From NCBI GenBank assembly GCA_963969595.1, contig OZ018410.1, positions 744,001 through 808,000 on the forward strand: DNA of 64,000 bases. The letters are read 5' to 3'. A program made the position numbers and the translations under genes. Below the pieces are notes generated by a model. The model was not told the origin of the DNA. It saw only the letters and a program-made list of their open reading frames with translations, and made no database searches. Origin of the DNA: Neckera pumila. Taxonomy: Eukaryota > Streptophyta > Bryopsida > Hypnales > Neckeraceae. How positions within the stretch are numbered: the stretch's first letter is position 1; every line of letters begins with the position of its first letter. This document shows positions 45,433-54,990 of this stretch, in pieces.

Positions 45433-46314
45433 GTAGAACAAGGGGGGCGCGCAGAGAGAGTGCCGCGGAGAGTGTCCTCAGTAGTGGTTAAGCCGCCACA
45501 GAAGTGGTTGAACATTGTGTTCGACCTGAACGGTGTGCTATGCGAGTGCATAAATAAGTCGTAGTATACGGGCAAAATAAAATACGAAGTCCACGATAAT
45601 CAGTTTAGCGACAGGCACCCCACCATGGTGGGCACCAAGGCCGTCTTCGTTCGTCCGGGCTTGAGGGAATTCCTAGATGAGGTCTCCAGCATCGCTAGTC
45701 GCGTCGTAGTTTGGAGCTCCATGTTGAAGAAGAGCGTGGAGCCCATCGCGGGATTTCTGTTCCAAAACTGTTCTAAATCTCCCTTCGACATCCTAGGACA
45801 GGACAAGTGCAGGATGGTAGAGACCTCGAAAAAGAAGTTCCTTAACCACGTTGGGAGTCCCTTCAAGCCGTTGTTCCTCAAAGTGCTCGATGATCACTTG
45901 TTCGTGGATCCCGGTGATCCAACGGCTTTTAATAAAGTGAACACCATTCTAATTGACGACTCCCCCTTAAAGAGTGTCCTCAATGAGAACGGAAACGCCA
46001 TATTTCTAGAGAGCTGGAATCATCACATGTGGAAAGACCAAGCACTGATGGGAGTGCTCATGCCATGGCTGACGCAACTCCACGAGGACTGTCCAACGGG
46101 GCGCTTGCGGGAGTATGTAGACTCGCACCAGATTGGGGAGAGCCCCATGACGGAAACCTCGTACAGAATTGACCTTCTCTTGAGTGGGTTGAAGGAATCC
46201 GCCGCGTATTTAGGATCGCGTTATGTCCTACCGGGGATGAATTTAGTGATAGAGCCCGAGGCCGAGAAGAATGTCGAGGAAAGGACCTTCGCCATGTCAA
46301 CCTAGACTCTAGTA
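45433..46314 (+). pseudogene. Element B gene exon 4: FCP1/NIF-type HAD phosphatase
   Basis: After a TGCATCAG acceptor the frame reads VEQGGRAERVPRRV, then WLNIVFDLNGVLCECIN (motif I: Asp, then Asn at +2). It continues VFVRPGLREFLDEVSS, VVVWSSMLKKS (motif II) and NTILIDDSPLKSVLN (motif IV, two Asp), with GNAIFLESWNHHMWKDQAL near the end. These are FCP1/SCP-type phosphatase features; relatives act on phosphoserine, for example in RNA polymerase II tails. TAG codons fall at about 45562 and 46303. The exon end TLGTAGGC matches the exon end of the element A copy. Confidence 0.82.
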
Positions 46315-46477
46315 GGCACTGTACATTGTGTGAATTGGTATTTTTTGTAATATTTCATTCTTATGTATAATTAAAGTTTTCATATTTCATTTCATTATGT
46401 AGTCCTACTGTCTGTGGTGTTTTATTTCGTCTTCTTGCACTGCTGTTATTTGTCTTGTGTGGCGATCATGTCTTCCA

Positions 46478-46498
46478 TTATCTTTGGGCGGAAGATAA
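46478..46498. repeat. Family B palindrome in intron 4
   Basis: TTATCTTTG-GGC-GGAAGATAA in the intron between the HAD exon and the last exon. One arm position has changed. Confidence 0.75.
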
Positions 46499-46534
46499 AT
46501 GTGTGGACCTGTTACGATACCTCTGTGGATTCAG

Positions 46535-47479
46535 TTTGGAGGGCCCCTTCAGCACTTGTTCCATTACCAACAACCTATGACAAGGAGCCTCTTGTCCGGA
46601 TCGGAAGCGTCGCTCTCGAGGAGGTCCAGCTCAGAAGGGGGAAGCTTCTTGGCCTCATCGTATTCGAAGCCTGCTGTCTTCGGCTCTGCAACGGATGGTG
46701 CCTCTGCGGCCATAGACTTCTCGAAGGGAAATGTAGAAGAAGGTGCCGTGGACAGCCCGCCAAGTCGGGGACCGCCCAGGACCCCGATTTGCTCGCCATC
46801 GCCGATGAAGTGGAAAGACTCGGCACCAAGTCGACTCCGTTCGCAGTCACCCACTCCCCGAACCCCGAGTCACCCGCACCGAAAACTGTACAAGGGTGAC
46901 AAATCACTTGTCCACCTCGATGTTGGAGTCTTGAAACCGCCCAAGGTAGGAGGTGACTCGCTCCTGAAGAGCTACCCAGAAGCAGATTCGAGCAGTGGGG
47001 ATCGGAAAAGTAAGCCTCTAGCCAATGATTGGACTGAGGCTCGGAGTCCGCAACGACTAGGCATCGTCGACTCCCAATCCCCTAAACCTAGCGGAGGCAG
47101 TCCGTTGCCTTCCACTATATCTATTCTACACAAACCAGTCCTTGTGAAGCATCAGCGTTTGAACGTCTTGCGTTCGGCTGGATTTGTAGATCCACATGTA
47201 AACATTGTCCATAGATCGCTACCAAAGTCGCCTCCTCGAACTTCTGCAACTCTTTCCAGTGAAGAAATTTATTTTCGGATCGAACGCAAGCGACGGAGAG
47301 AAGTGAAGGACGTACTGAAGCTCGGGGGATTCAGCTCCTTCCGAAACACATCTGAGCACGTTAAGCCAACTCGGCGCGAGGATATTCTAAGAGGATATGC
47401 CAAACTGAAAGTGTTGGAGGCAGAGAAAGAGGCGAAGGAGGCCTCGAGGACCAGTTCTTCCACTAAGAACGATGGTTAG
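46535..47479 (+). pseudogene. Element B gene exon 5: C-terminal region
   Basis: After a GATTCAG acceptor it reads WRAPSALVPLPTTYDKEPL, then changes frame near 46650 into a Ser/Pro-rich region (SPSPMKWKDSAPS) and LDVGVLKPPKVGG. It ends with a basic segment (RIERKRRREVKDVLKLGG) and TAG at 47477. The proline- and serine-rich part could be a phosphorylation target region. It partly aligns with the two last exons of element A. Confidence 0.6.
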
Positions 47480-48099
47480 TGTAGTGGTTCTCATTCACAG
47501 AGGAATTGCCTTTGCAAAACAATCATTACTATTAATAGAATAGTCATTGCCGTACATAAAACGACCATCTTTTGGGAAGGTAGAGTGCCCCGTGTGTGTA
47601 TATTTTCCTCTACAATTTTACACTCGGTCGTTTAGAATAAACTACATTTCATCTTCTATAGTCAAAGTATTCATATAGGCACATGAGATAAATTTCATTC
47701 ATAGGTACATGGGTTTTTTAAGGAAGTTAATGTCCTTCAATGTAAAGTGACCCACTTTTATAATGCACCATTCTTTTTGGCTTAATCATTATGGAATATT
47801 TGGTCATCATTGGCTTACAAATCATGCTATAATTACATAATGTAAAATGCTTCCACCTTGCTTTGTCCACTGCATGTGTAATCTATTTATTGTATTGTTC
47901 CAGTGTGCCTATATTTATTTTTGCCTTCAACAACTTATCTTTGAAACGAAGAGCCTTAAGGTCTCAATTCAACCAGTTTCTCTCATTTTAACGAATATGG
48001 CCTTTAAAGGTGTTTTTGACTTGATAAAGAATCATTTTGGATTTATCATTGACCAAAACTTGTAGGCATTCTAATAGTAGTCTTTTTGAATTGTCTTAG
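47480..48099. other. Element B right end and CACTA intron remainder
   Basis: Noncoding AT-rich sequence. A degenerate palindrome-like TTATCTTTGAAACGAAGAG occurs near 47937. The right terminal inverted repeat ends at 48002. The remainder is the CACTA intron up to the TTGTCTTAG acceptor. Confidence 0.5.
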
Positions 48100-49912
48100 A
48101 CCAAGACGGGGACGGGACTCAATGAAGTTGCAGAGGGCTTGCAATCTGACGTAGGAGGATCACCATCGGTGAGTGGTTTTGCATGAAAGTTGCAAAATAG
48201 TTGTAACAATTTTTTAGTTGCATATATCAGTTGCAAAAATGTTAGTTTAAAGTTGCATAGTAGTTGCAAGGGTTAGTATTAGTTGTGAAATAGTTCAATA
48301 GTATTTATAAGGATTGCTATGCTAAGAGTTGTAAAGTAGTTGGGTAGTAATTGCAATGATCACTAATAGTTGTAAAATAGTTGGATAGTAGTTGCAATGG
48401 TTGTAAAATAGTTGAACAGTAGTTGCAAGGATCACTAAAGTTATAAAGTAGTTGGATAGTAGTTGCAAGGATTACTAGGAGTTGTAAAATAGTTGGACAA
48501 TAGTTGTAAAATAGTTGAACAATAGTTGCAGAGTAGTCAATGATTATAACCATTGTTTCTTTGTGGTCAATAGGTTGTGTCCTCCGGACTTCAAGCAAAA
48601 ATGGTTGCATTGGAAATTAAACAAGAGGAATTTGAGAAGTTCAAAGATGAAGTACTCGCAGTTACAAAGCAGAATACTGCGGCTGTTGAAAAGTTGCAGA
48701 AGACTTTGATGAAGTTTTTGGGAAAGGAAGACATTCTATCAGATCCTACTCATCCACCATTGGATCCAAGTCCTATTGATCCATCACCTCTTCTAAATCC
48801 ATCTGATTGCTCTGTTGATCCATCACCTCTTCTAGATCCATCTAATTCTTCTGTAGATCCATATGATCTTGATCCATCATTGGGTGCTACTATTGCTCTG
48901 GATCCATTGGGGAAGAATATGACTACTAACACAAATGAGTTAGTTGTAGGCTCTAACTTGGAGCCGAATGGCATTGCTAATACAAAGGACATTGCTACAA
49001 ATCCAATGGTGTTAGAAGACAACAACAACAAGAAGGCTCCTTCAGACAAGCAACCAGGTGAGGGCGAAGGTAGTGCCGAACCAGATGAAGGCAAAGCTAC
49101 TGCCGAACCAGGTGAAGGCGAAGCTACTGCCGAACCAGGTGAGGGCGAAGCTAGTGTTGAAGATGAGTTATTGATGTTGGGTGGCTCTACTCCTATATCA
49201 AAGAATGCAAAGGCTCCAAATAGTACAAGAAAGTCTCCTAGAGTAAAGGAGCAAGTAAAGGAGCAAGAGGTGAGGCCAACTTTCTAAGTAATTACTTTTA
49301 TCTTCAAAATGTCATTGTAATTTTATATATGGATCAATTACTTATGATGATTGTGATCAGTTATTGCAGAAACCTTTTGTCAGGAAGGAGATCTTGAGGA
49401 GGGTAGTTCAGCCCAAGGTTGCACCAAAGGTTCCACCTAAATCTAAACCTAAACCCAAACAAAGAGCTAAGGTGGCATTTCCAAAGGTAACATTCATACC
49501 TCTTCATTTTTAGAATTTTTTTATATTATCATCTTCAAATCAATGTAAAGTAATGTTGTTCCATATATTTGTATAAATTTATAGCTCATCAATAGCTAAT
49601 CAAGTTTTTTTTATTCTATACTTGGAGCAGTTCTCAATCGGACAGCATGTTTCCCTTCTCAATCCATCAGCCCCTTCCCAAGTAGTGGCAGTTGGATGTA
49701 TCACTTCTATTGGAGGTGGAGAGGGTCCACAACAACATCATGGAAAGTCTATTCCAGAAGGGTGGTATAGGCTTGATGTTGCACATGCACCAGGTGGTTT
49801 TGTGGATTTGATGCGTCCAAATCCAGAAGGAGATCAATTGAAGTTAAAAGATGTTGTTGGAGCAAATACTATTTGGAATGGGCAATACGTAGTTGTTCTA
49901 AATCGTGTTTGA
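48100..49912 (+). pseudogene. CACTA second gene (TNP1/En-Spm-like), 3' part
   Basis: Exons 48100-48168, 48574-49269, 49370-49486 and 49631-49912, all with GT-AG borders. The middle exon has EIKQEEFEKFKDEVLAV (coiled coil), repeated DPSPLLDPS units and repeated GEGEATAEPGE units. The last exon has FSIGQHVSLLNPSAPSQVVA, then IPEGWYRLDVAHAPGGFVDL and VVGANTIWNGQYVVVLNRV, the C-terminal pattern of TNP1/En/Spm-like proteins (PF03017 type). No stop breaks these four exons. The protein would bind the subterminal arrays and assist TNP2. It is disconnected from its 5' part by element B, though splicing across 20 kb is not excluded. Confidence 0.8.
48185..48540. repeat. AGTTG repeat array inside a CACTA gene intron
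   Basis: Many AAAATAGTTGNA and TAGTAGTTGCAA units fill the intron 48169-48573. They resemble the subterminal arrays. The protein this gene encodes is the expected array binder, so autoregulation is possible. Confidence 0.8.
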
Positions 49913-50040
49913 CTACTATTTTTGTAGGCAATCTATTTTCTATATGTTCACTGTATGTTATGTTTTGATTGTACTACTTATTTACGTAAAATGTTTGCCT
50001 CTATTTCAAAAGTAAGAGATTGGAAAATAGTCATGTATTA

Positions 50041-51605
50041 ATGTTGAAAGTAGTTGCAAATTAGTTGCATGTAATATTTATAAATGTTGAACAGTAGTTG
50101 TATAAATGTTGAATAGTGTTTGTAGAAAAGTTGAGATGGTTGCACATGGTTATATTGATGTTGAAAAATCCATTATAAGATAGTTGCATGAAAGTTGCAA
50201 AACTATCATGTGTTGAAATCAGTTGCATAATAGTTGCATGTGGTTTGAACAAGTTGAAAATTGCCCATGTCACAAAGAAATTTTTATAAAACTAAAAAAA
50301 TAGTTGCATTTTATATCAATTTGTAAAAAAATAAGTTGCATAATAGTTGCATTTAGGTTGCACACTAGTTGCATGCAAGTTGCATATTAGTTGTACACAA
50401 GTTGCATACTAGGTGCAACTAGGTGCACATAGTTACAAATGAGTTGCATGCTAGTTGCATATCAGTTGCATACTAAATGTATATTAGTTGCATAGTAGTT
50501 GCACACTAGTTGTATATTAGTTGAAAATATGGTTGCATACTAGTTGCACACTAGTCGTATATTAGTTGAAAATATGGTTGCATACTAGTTGCATATTAAG
50601 AAATTAGTTGCAGACTAGTTGCATACTAGTTGTATTTAGGTTTAAAAATTAGTTGCATATTAGTTGCATATTAGTTGCATACTAGTTGCATATTAATTGC
50701 ATACTAGTTGCATATTAGTTGCAAAGTAGTTGCATATTAGTTGCATAGGTTAAAAAATTAGTTGCAAAGTAGTTGCATACTAGTTGCATACTAGTTGTAT
50801 TTTGGTTAAAAAATTAGTATGCAAACTAGTTGCACACTAGTTGCAGACTAGTTGCATACTAGTTGTATTTAGGTTTACAAATTAGTTGCATATTAGTTGC
50901 ATACTAGTTGCACACTAGTTGCAGACTAGTTGCATACTAGTTGTATTTAGGTTTACAAATTAGTTGCATATTAGTTGCATACTAGTTGCATATTAATTGC
51001 ATACTAGTTGCATATTAGTTGCATAGTTTAAAAAGTTAGTTGCAAAGTAGTTGCATACTAGTTGCATACTAGTTGTATTTAGGTTAAAAAATTAGTATGC
51101 AACTAGTTGCACACTAGTTGCATACTAGTTGCATACTAGTTGTATTTAGGTTAAAAAATTAGTTGCAAACTAGTTGCATACTAGTTGTATTTAGGTTAAA
51201 AAATTAGTTGCAAACTAGTTGCATACTAGTTGTATTTAGGTTAAAAAATCAGTTGCAAACTAGTTGCATACTAATTGTATTTAGGTTAAAAAATCAGTTG
51301 CAAACTAGTTGCACACTAGTTGCAAATATAAACCAAAATGAGTTGCACGCTAGTTGCAAGTAGGTGCAAAAGTAGCTGCATACTAATTGTATGATAGTGG
51401 CTTATTAGTTGTATAAAGCTTATAACAAGATGAGTTGCATACTAGTTGTTTATTAGTTGCACATTAGTTGTATAATAATCCTAACTGCATTTGCTACATG
51501 AATTGGGTACTAGTTGCATATTAGTTCTAGGTAATCCAAAGAGTTGCATATTAGTGGCGTACAAGTTGCATACAATTGAAAATAAAAGTTGAAAACTAGT
51601 TGCAA
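50041..51605. repeat. CACTA right subterminal repeat array
   Basis: Dense near-tandem units AGTTGCATACTAGTTGCATA with higher-order repeats (units ending TTGTATTTAGGTT plus AAAAATT). It is longer (about 1.5 kb) than the left array. The array ends about 320 bases before the right terminus. Confidence 0.92.
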
Positions 51606-52063
51606 AGTTCAAATTTGGTTCAAATACATTAATTACTAAGAAGCGCCATGAGAAGAGGTGCAGTTATTGAGTTTATTGGTCTCATGGGGCACAGTGTAAA
51701 TTTATTAGTCTTAGCCGGCAGTGCATACCATGTCAGAAGACTTCGTGGATGAAATTTTAGACAGTGCTGTTCGATAAGTGATATATTACAACTGCATTGC
51801 AACTAGTGCAACTTGTCCACTGCGACTAGCAGCTCTAAATTGTCACAAGTCGCAAATGTCCTATACAACTACAAAACTAGTTGCTGTGTGTAGTCGCAGA
51901 ACCCTTCGTTTTCTTCTAGTGAGATCACCGCAGACATCGCAATATTGTCCTACTTATTATAATTGGTGAATCCTTTTATACTGGACTGTGATAAATGACA
52001 TTGTTTGTCATCCTAATGAAGACCGTCTATCCCAGCTCTTTGGACATTCGCTAGTTTGGTGAT

Positions 52064-52500
52064 TTTAACTCGGGACGAGTTAAGATTTCAACTGCTAATA
52101 CCCTTGGTACTTGCTTCTAATTTCATACCTTAGCACTTTTTAACTCGTATCGAGTTAAACCTTCTTAACTGTTTGTGGATGGTCTTGTTTTTGTATGTCT
52201 TTTGTGTTTTTGATTAGTTTTTAGCTTTCTTGTCTCTTGTTGAATTAGCTTCAATTGCCTTACCTTCATGTTTGTAGGTTTGCGAAGTGTTTTTTAACTC
52301 AAGCCGAGTTAAAGTTGTTGGTTCTCTCTGCAACTTCGATTTGTTTTTGATGTTAGTAAGCCTTTGGTGGTGTTGTTTTGCTCTCGGGTCGAGTTAAGAC
52401 TTCTGGTATTTCAAGCCTCTTATCTCGTCTTGAGTTAAATTTCTCTCGGTCACTACCTTAATTATGTCATCTATCGAGTTAAACTTCCTTCGAGTTAAAT
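52064..52500. repeat. Family A palindrome cluster upstream of the element A gene
   Basis: TTTAACTCG-GGA-CGAGTTAAG (52064-52084), TTTAACTCG-TAT-CGAGTTAAA (52139-52159) and TTTAACTCA-AGC-CGAGTTAAA (52293-52313). Degenerate copies lie at 52379-52398 and 52419-52439, and half sites at 52472 and 52488. With the CACTA element removed, this cluster begins about 200 bases upstream of the element A ATG. That mirrors the palindrome cluster upstream of the element B gene. Confidence 0.9.
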
Positions 52501-52542
52501 TGGTGTCGACTGAAACCTACATTGGTGGGGTTATTACAAACA

Positions 52543-52600
52543 CAGTTTTCTATGTTCATTGCTTATACACATGTTCTCAAGCAATGAACATAGAAAACTG
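52543..52600. repeat. Perfect 22-base hairpin
   Basis: Arms 52543-52564 and 52579-52600 are perfect complements (CAGTTTTCTATGTTCATTGC... and its inverse) around a 14-base loop. It lies upstream of the family A cluster. It could be a cruciform-forming site, a young foldback insertion or a small-RNA hairpin. Confidence 0.95.
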
Positions 52601-53778
52601 GACAGTACCAGAAGCAACATTTAGGAGAAATGCAATAACAAGGAGTTGACCTTGAACCTTGAAATTCATATGAAGATTCACTCATGGAATCAAGAACAAA
52701 CCTTGAAATTGAGATGGTTTAGGGTTTAGATTCACTCATGGAACCAAAAACAAAATGCAAAAACTGAAAACCAGAACTGGAAATCAATTCAAAATAGTAC
52801 CTTACACAAGCAACAAATGCAAATCCTAGTGACAAGACTAATGTAGTCAGCAAAAACTTACGAAACCAGAAATAAAATGCAAGAATTCAACTACAAAACC
52901 TAAACCAAAACCATGAGACTATTGAATCCAATTGAGTGCCCAAACCTCAAGAATCCAATTTTGAAAAAACCATTTGTACAACTAGGTCGCCCAGCAAAAT
53001 CAAAATTCTAAGCTGCAACAAAAACCAGTGCACCACAATGCAAGTACGTGCAAGTTATCAGCCATACATGAACTTAAGCCGCATGTTTGGGAACCTTACG
53101 GAAGCAGCACATCCATAAGCAATCACGCTATGCACTAAGAACTAAAGTTCAAGAAGGCATTTAGTGCACCAAGTCGCCTCTACAATTGCACATTGCACAA
53201 AATGAATGCAAACAAGAATTCGTCCAGCACGTACCAACACTGCCAAGCTCCACTAAGAAACCAAGTCCGTAAAGCTCCACCAAAAACCCAGTCGCCTCCA
53301 CAATTGCGCACGCCCAGGTCACCCAGCAAGAGCTCCACTCCTCCACAAGGACGCAACACAAACAATACACCTAAGTCGCCCAGCAAGAGCTCCATGCCTC
53401 GACGACGACACACGACGAAGCTTGCCCAGGTTGCCCAGTAAGAGGTCAACAAGGACGCAGCACAAATCTAGACCCTTAAAAATTGAAGAAGGCCCCCAAA
53501 TCGAGTCAGCCCAAGTTGCAAGAATCAAGGAAGCTTAGAGCACCACAAATCACGCAAAAGCACAAAATCTCGGAAAAAAACAGAAGAAGCTTGGAAAAAG
53601 TCTGCAATTAAGTCGCATAGGAGAATTGCCAAGAATGGTGGATCAAGGCCAAGGTTTCCAGACAAGAGAGAAGAATCCTACACCGCGCCGCCCAATTCAA
53701 ATCCTAAACCGTGGCCTTTTGACCGTGACCGTAACCATGGCCCTTTGACCATGGCCCATTCACCGTGGCCTTATGTCA
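52601..53778. other. Presumed 5' region of the element A gene
   Basis: No gene recognised. From about 53160 to 53500 the segment AAGTCGCC(C)AGCAAGAGCTCCA recurs in diverged copies, and GC content is higher. This is like the presumed leader region at 37.8-38.3 kb in element B. Minus frames here are repetitive translations of these copies. Confidence 0.35.
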
Positions 53779-54631
53779 CTTTAATACCTAAAGTTCCATG
53801 ACTATATTTTCACCAAAAATGCTCAAAAAGTATCATTTTTAGTACAAGCACCAAATTTTTGGAAAAAATCTTATGGTTACATGTGTTAGCAAAATTCACT
53901 AAGACCATTTTTTTGGCCTTGCAAAAAAAAGGGCAGTAGCACTTCACAAGCTCACTAATCGATGAAAAAATGTCCCAAATAATGGAGCTTGTTCAGATTT
54001 TTTTTTCCTAGATAAGTTGGCTACATGCCCAAAAAATTTCACTTCATTTGGAATTTTACAATATATAGGAAAAAAATAGAAAGCAGTAGATAGCAGTAGA
54101 GAATGATTCAAAATTCTAAATTGTGAAGAATTTAATTATGGCATTGAACAATTCTAATCCTAACAATTGCAATGTTGTAATAAATAATCTACATCCTACG
54201 ATTTTATTTTTTTCAAAATATTGAAAAATGAGTAAGATGAAGGACTTCAAAATTTAATTTAGAATAGAGAATCCAAAACTACCCACAAACTAAAATCTTC
54301 ATAACTTTTGACTCATAGATCAAAGTGGGAAGATTCAAAGCTTTTTACGTACATATAACTCTAGAAAATCAATTTCAAATTTTTGTTTTCAAAAAAAGTG
54401 ATTTTCTTTTATTTGCCTGGACTGCCTAGTTACGAAAAAAAGTAAAATATTAGGCCAAAACTTTTGACTGACATTTCCAAATGTCATGAAATTTAGTGCG
54501 TATATAAGATACTCCTTGCGCCCACCTTCTATTAAAATTTCAGCCTATAATATTGAAATCTCTAGTCACACATACGTGCCCAAAATTTCTATACAACCCA
54601 AAAACGCATGTTGGTCCTTTAGGGATTAAAG
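53779..54631 (+). repeat. MITE-like repeat copy
   Basis: Starts CTTTAATACCTAAAGTTCC and ends GGTCCTTTAGGGATTAAAG, so its ends are inverted repeats of the CCCCTAAAGG type. It is noncoding. The interior is homologous, in the opposite orientation, to 55979-56914. Confidence 0.75.
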
Positions 54632-54990
54632 GTACCGTTATATAGAAATTCTGGACACGTACATGTACATGTGACAATAGATCATTTATATTTTATGCTG
54701 AAATTTTAATAGAAGGTCCACGCAAGGATTATTTTTCAGATGCACTTATTTCATGACATTTGAAAATGTGAGTAAAAAGTTATGGCCTAATATGTGTGTT
54801 TTTTTGGTAACTGGGTAGATAGAGCAAATAAAAAAACATACCTTTTTCTAGAAACAAAACTTTGAAATTTGTTTTCCAGAGTTATATATACATAAAAAAC
54901 TTTGAACAATCCCATTCTGATCAATGAGTCAAAAGTTATGAAGGTTTAGGAATGGTTTTACCAAAGATGTTTGGAAATTGATGCTTAGAA
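54632..54990 (-). repeat. Partial MITE-like copy, inverted
   Basis: Follows the previous copy directly and repeats its last 350 or so bases in inverse orientation (GAAATTCTGGACACGTAC..., GCTGAAATTTTAATAGAAGG). The two make a large foldback. Confidence 0.7.

Larger units (their letters stand above)
40110..47479 (+). pseudogene. Element B ParB-like/HAD multi-domain gene, whole
   Basis: A five-exon gene: about 40110-41566, 41761-43110, 43465-44889, 45433-46314 and 46535-47479, all with GT-AG borders. The predicted product is about 2000 residues. Defects are few: a frame change near 40590, TAG 41812, TGA 42508, TAG 44524, TAG about 45562, TAG 46303 and a frame change near 46650. The frame is conserved on both sides of each stop. 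It is homologous to element A's gene. The upstream ATG at 39849 is possible, but its extra residues include translated palindromes, so I chose MADNSD at 40110. Three of four introns contain family B palindromes (the 44890-45432 intron has none). Confidence 0.8.
28038..48002. mobile_element. Element B: 20-kb TIR transposon carrying DUF7869-like and ParB-like/HAD genes
   Basis: The left end GGCCATATTCATTAAAATGA and the right end (inverted) GGCCATATTCGTTAAAATGA continue for a few more matching bases. This gives terminal inverted repeats of about 25 bases with one mismatch. The flanks are TTTAAAAA on the left and TTTAAAGG on the right, a possible imperfect duplication. It lies inside one intron of the CACTA second gene; splice sites on both sides (28010 and 48099) are intact. 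It contains two nearly intact genes in divergent arrangement, 27 or so family B palindromes, and an AT-rich core. No known superfamily is assigned with confidence. Confidence 0.7.
17164..51921. mobile_element. Complete CACTA (En/Spm) transposon with nested element
   Basis: The left end is CACTAGAAGAAAAACG and the right end reads, inverted, CACTAGAAGAAAACGAAG. Both are flanked by the 3-base duplication AGA (17161-17163, 51922-51924), as CACTA elements make. Subterminal repeat arrays of AGTTGCA type lie inside both ends in opposite orientation. It encodes a TNP2-type transposase (minus) and a TNP1/Ptta-like protein (plus). Without the 20-kb element B it would be about 14.8 kb. It carries fragments of at least three host genes. 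Its insertion split element A just upstream of that gene's ATG. Confidence 0.9.

Noticed and set aside
46499..47479. A separate gene downstream of the HAD exon
   Set aside because: The HAD exon ends with the same GTAGGC donor as in element A, and the next exon aligns with element A's C-terminal exon, so it is one gene with a premature TAG.
50041..51605. CRISPR-like regular repeats
   Set aside because: The units are near-tandem AGTTGCA motifs without unique spacers, and they sit at the end of a CACTA element with an inverted partner array at the other end.
53180..53528. Minus-strand ORFs with repeated LLGDLGV
   Set aside because: The repetition comes from diverged nucleotide repeats in a presumed leader region, and the same segment is open in several frames.
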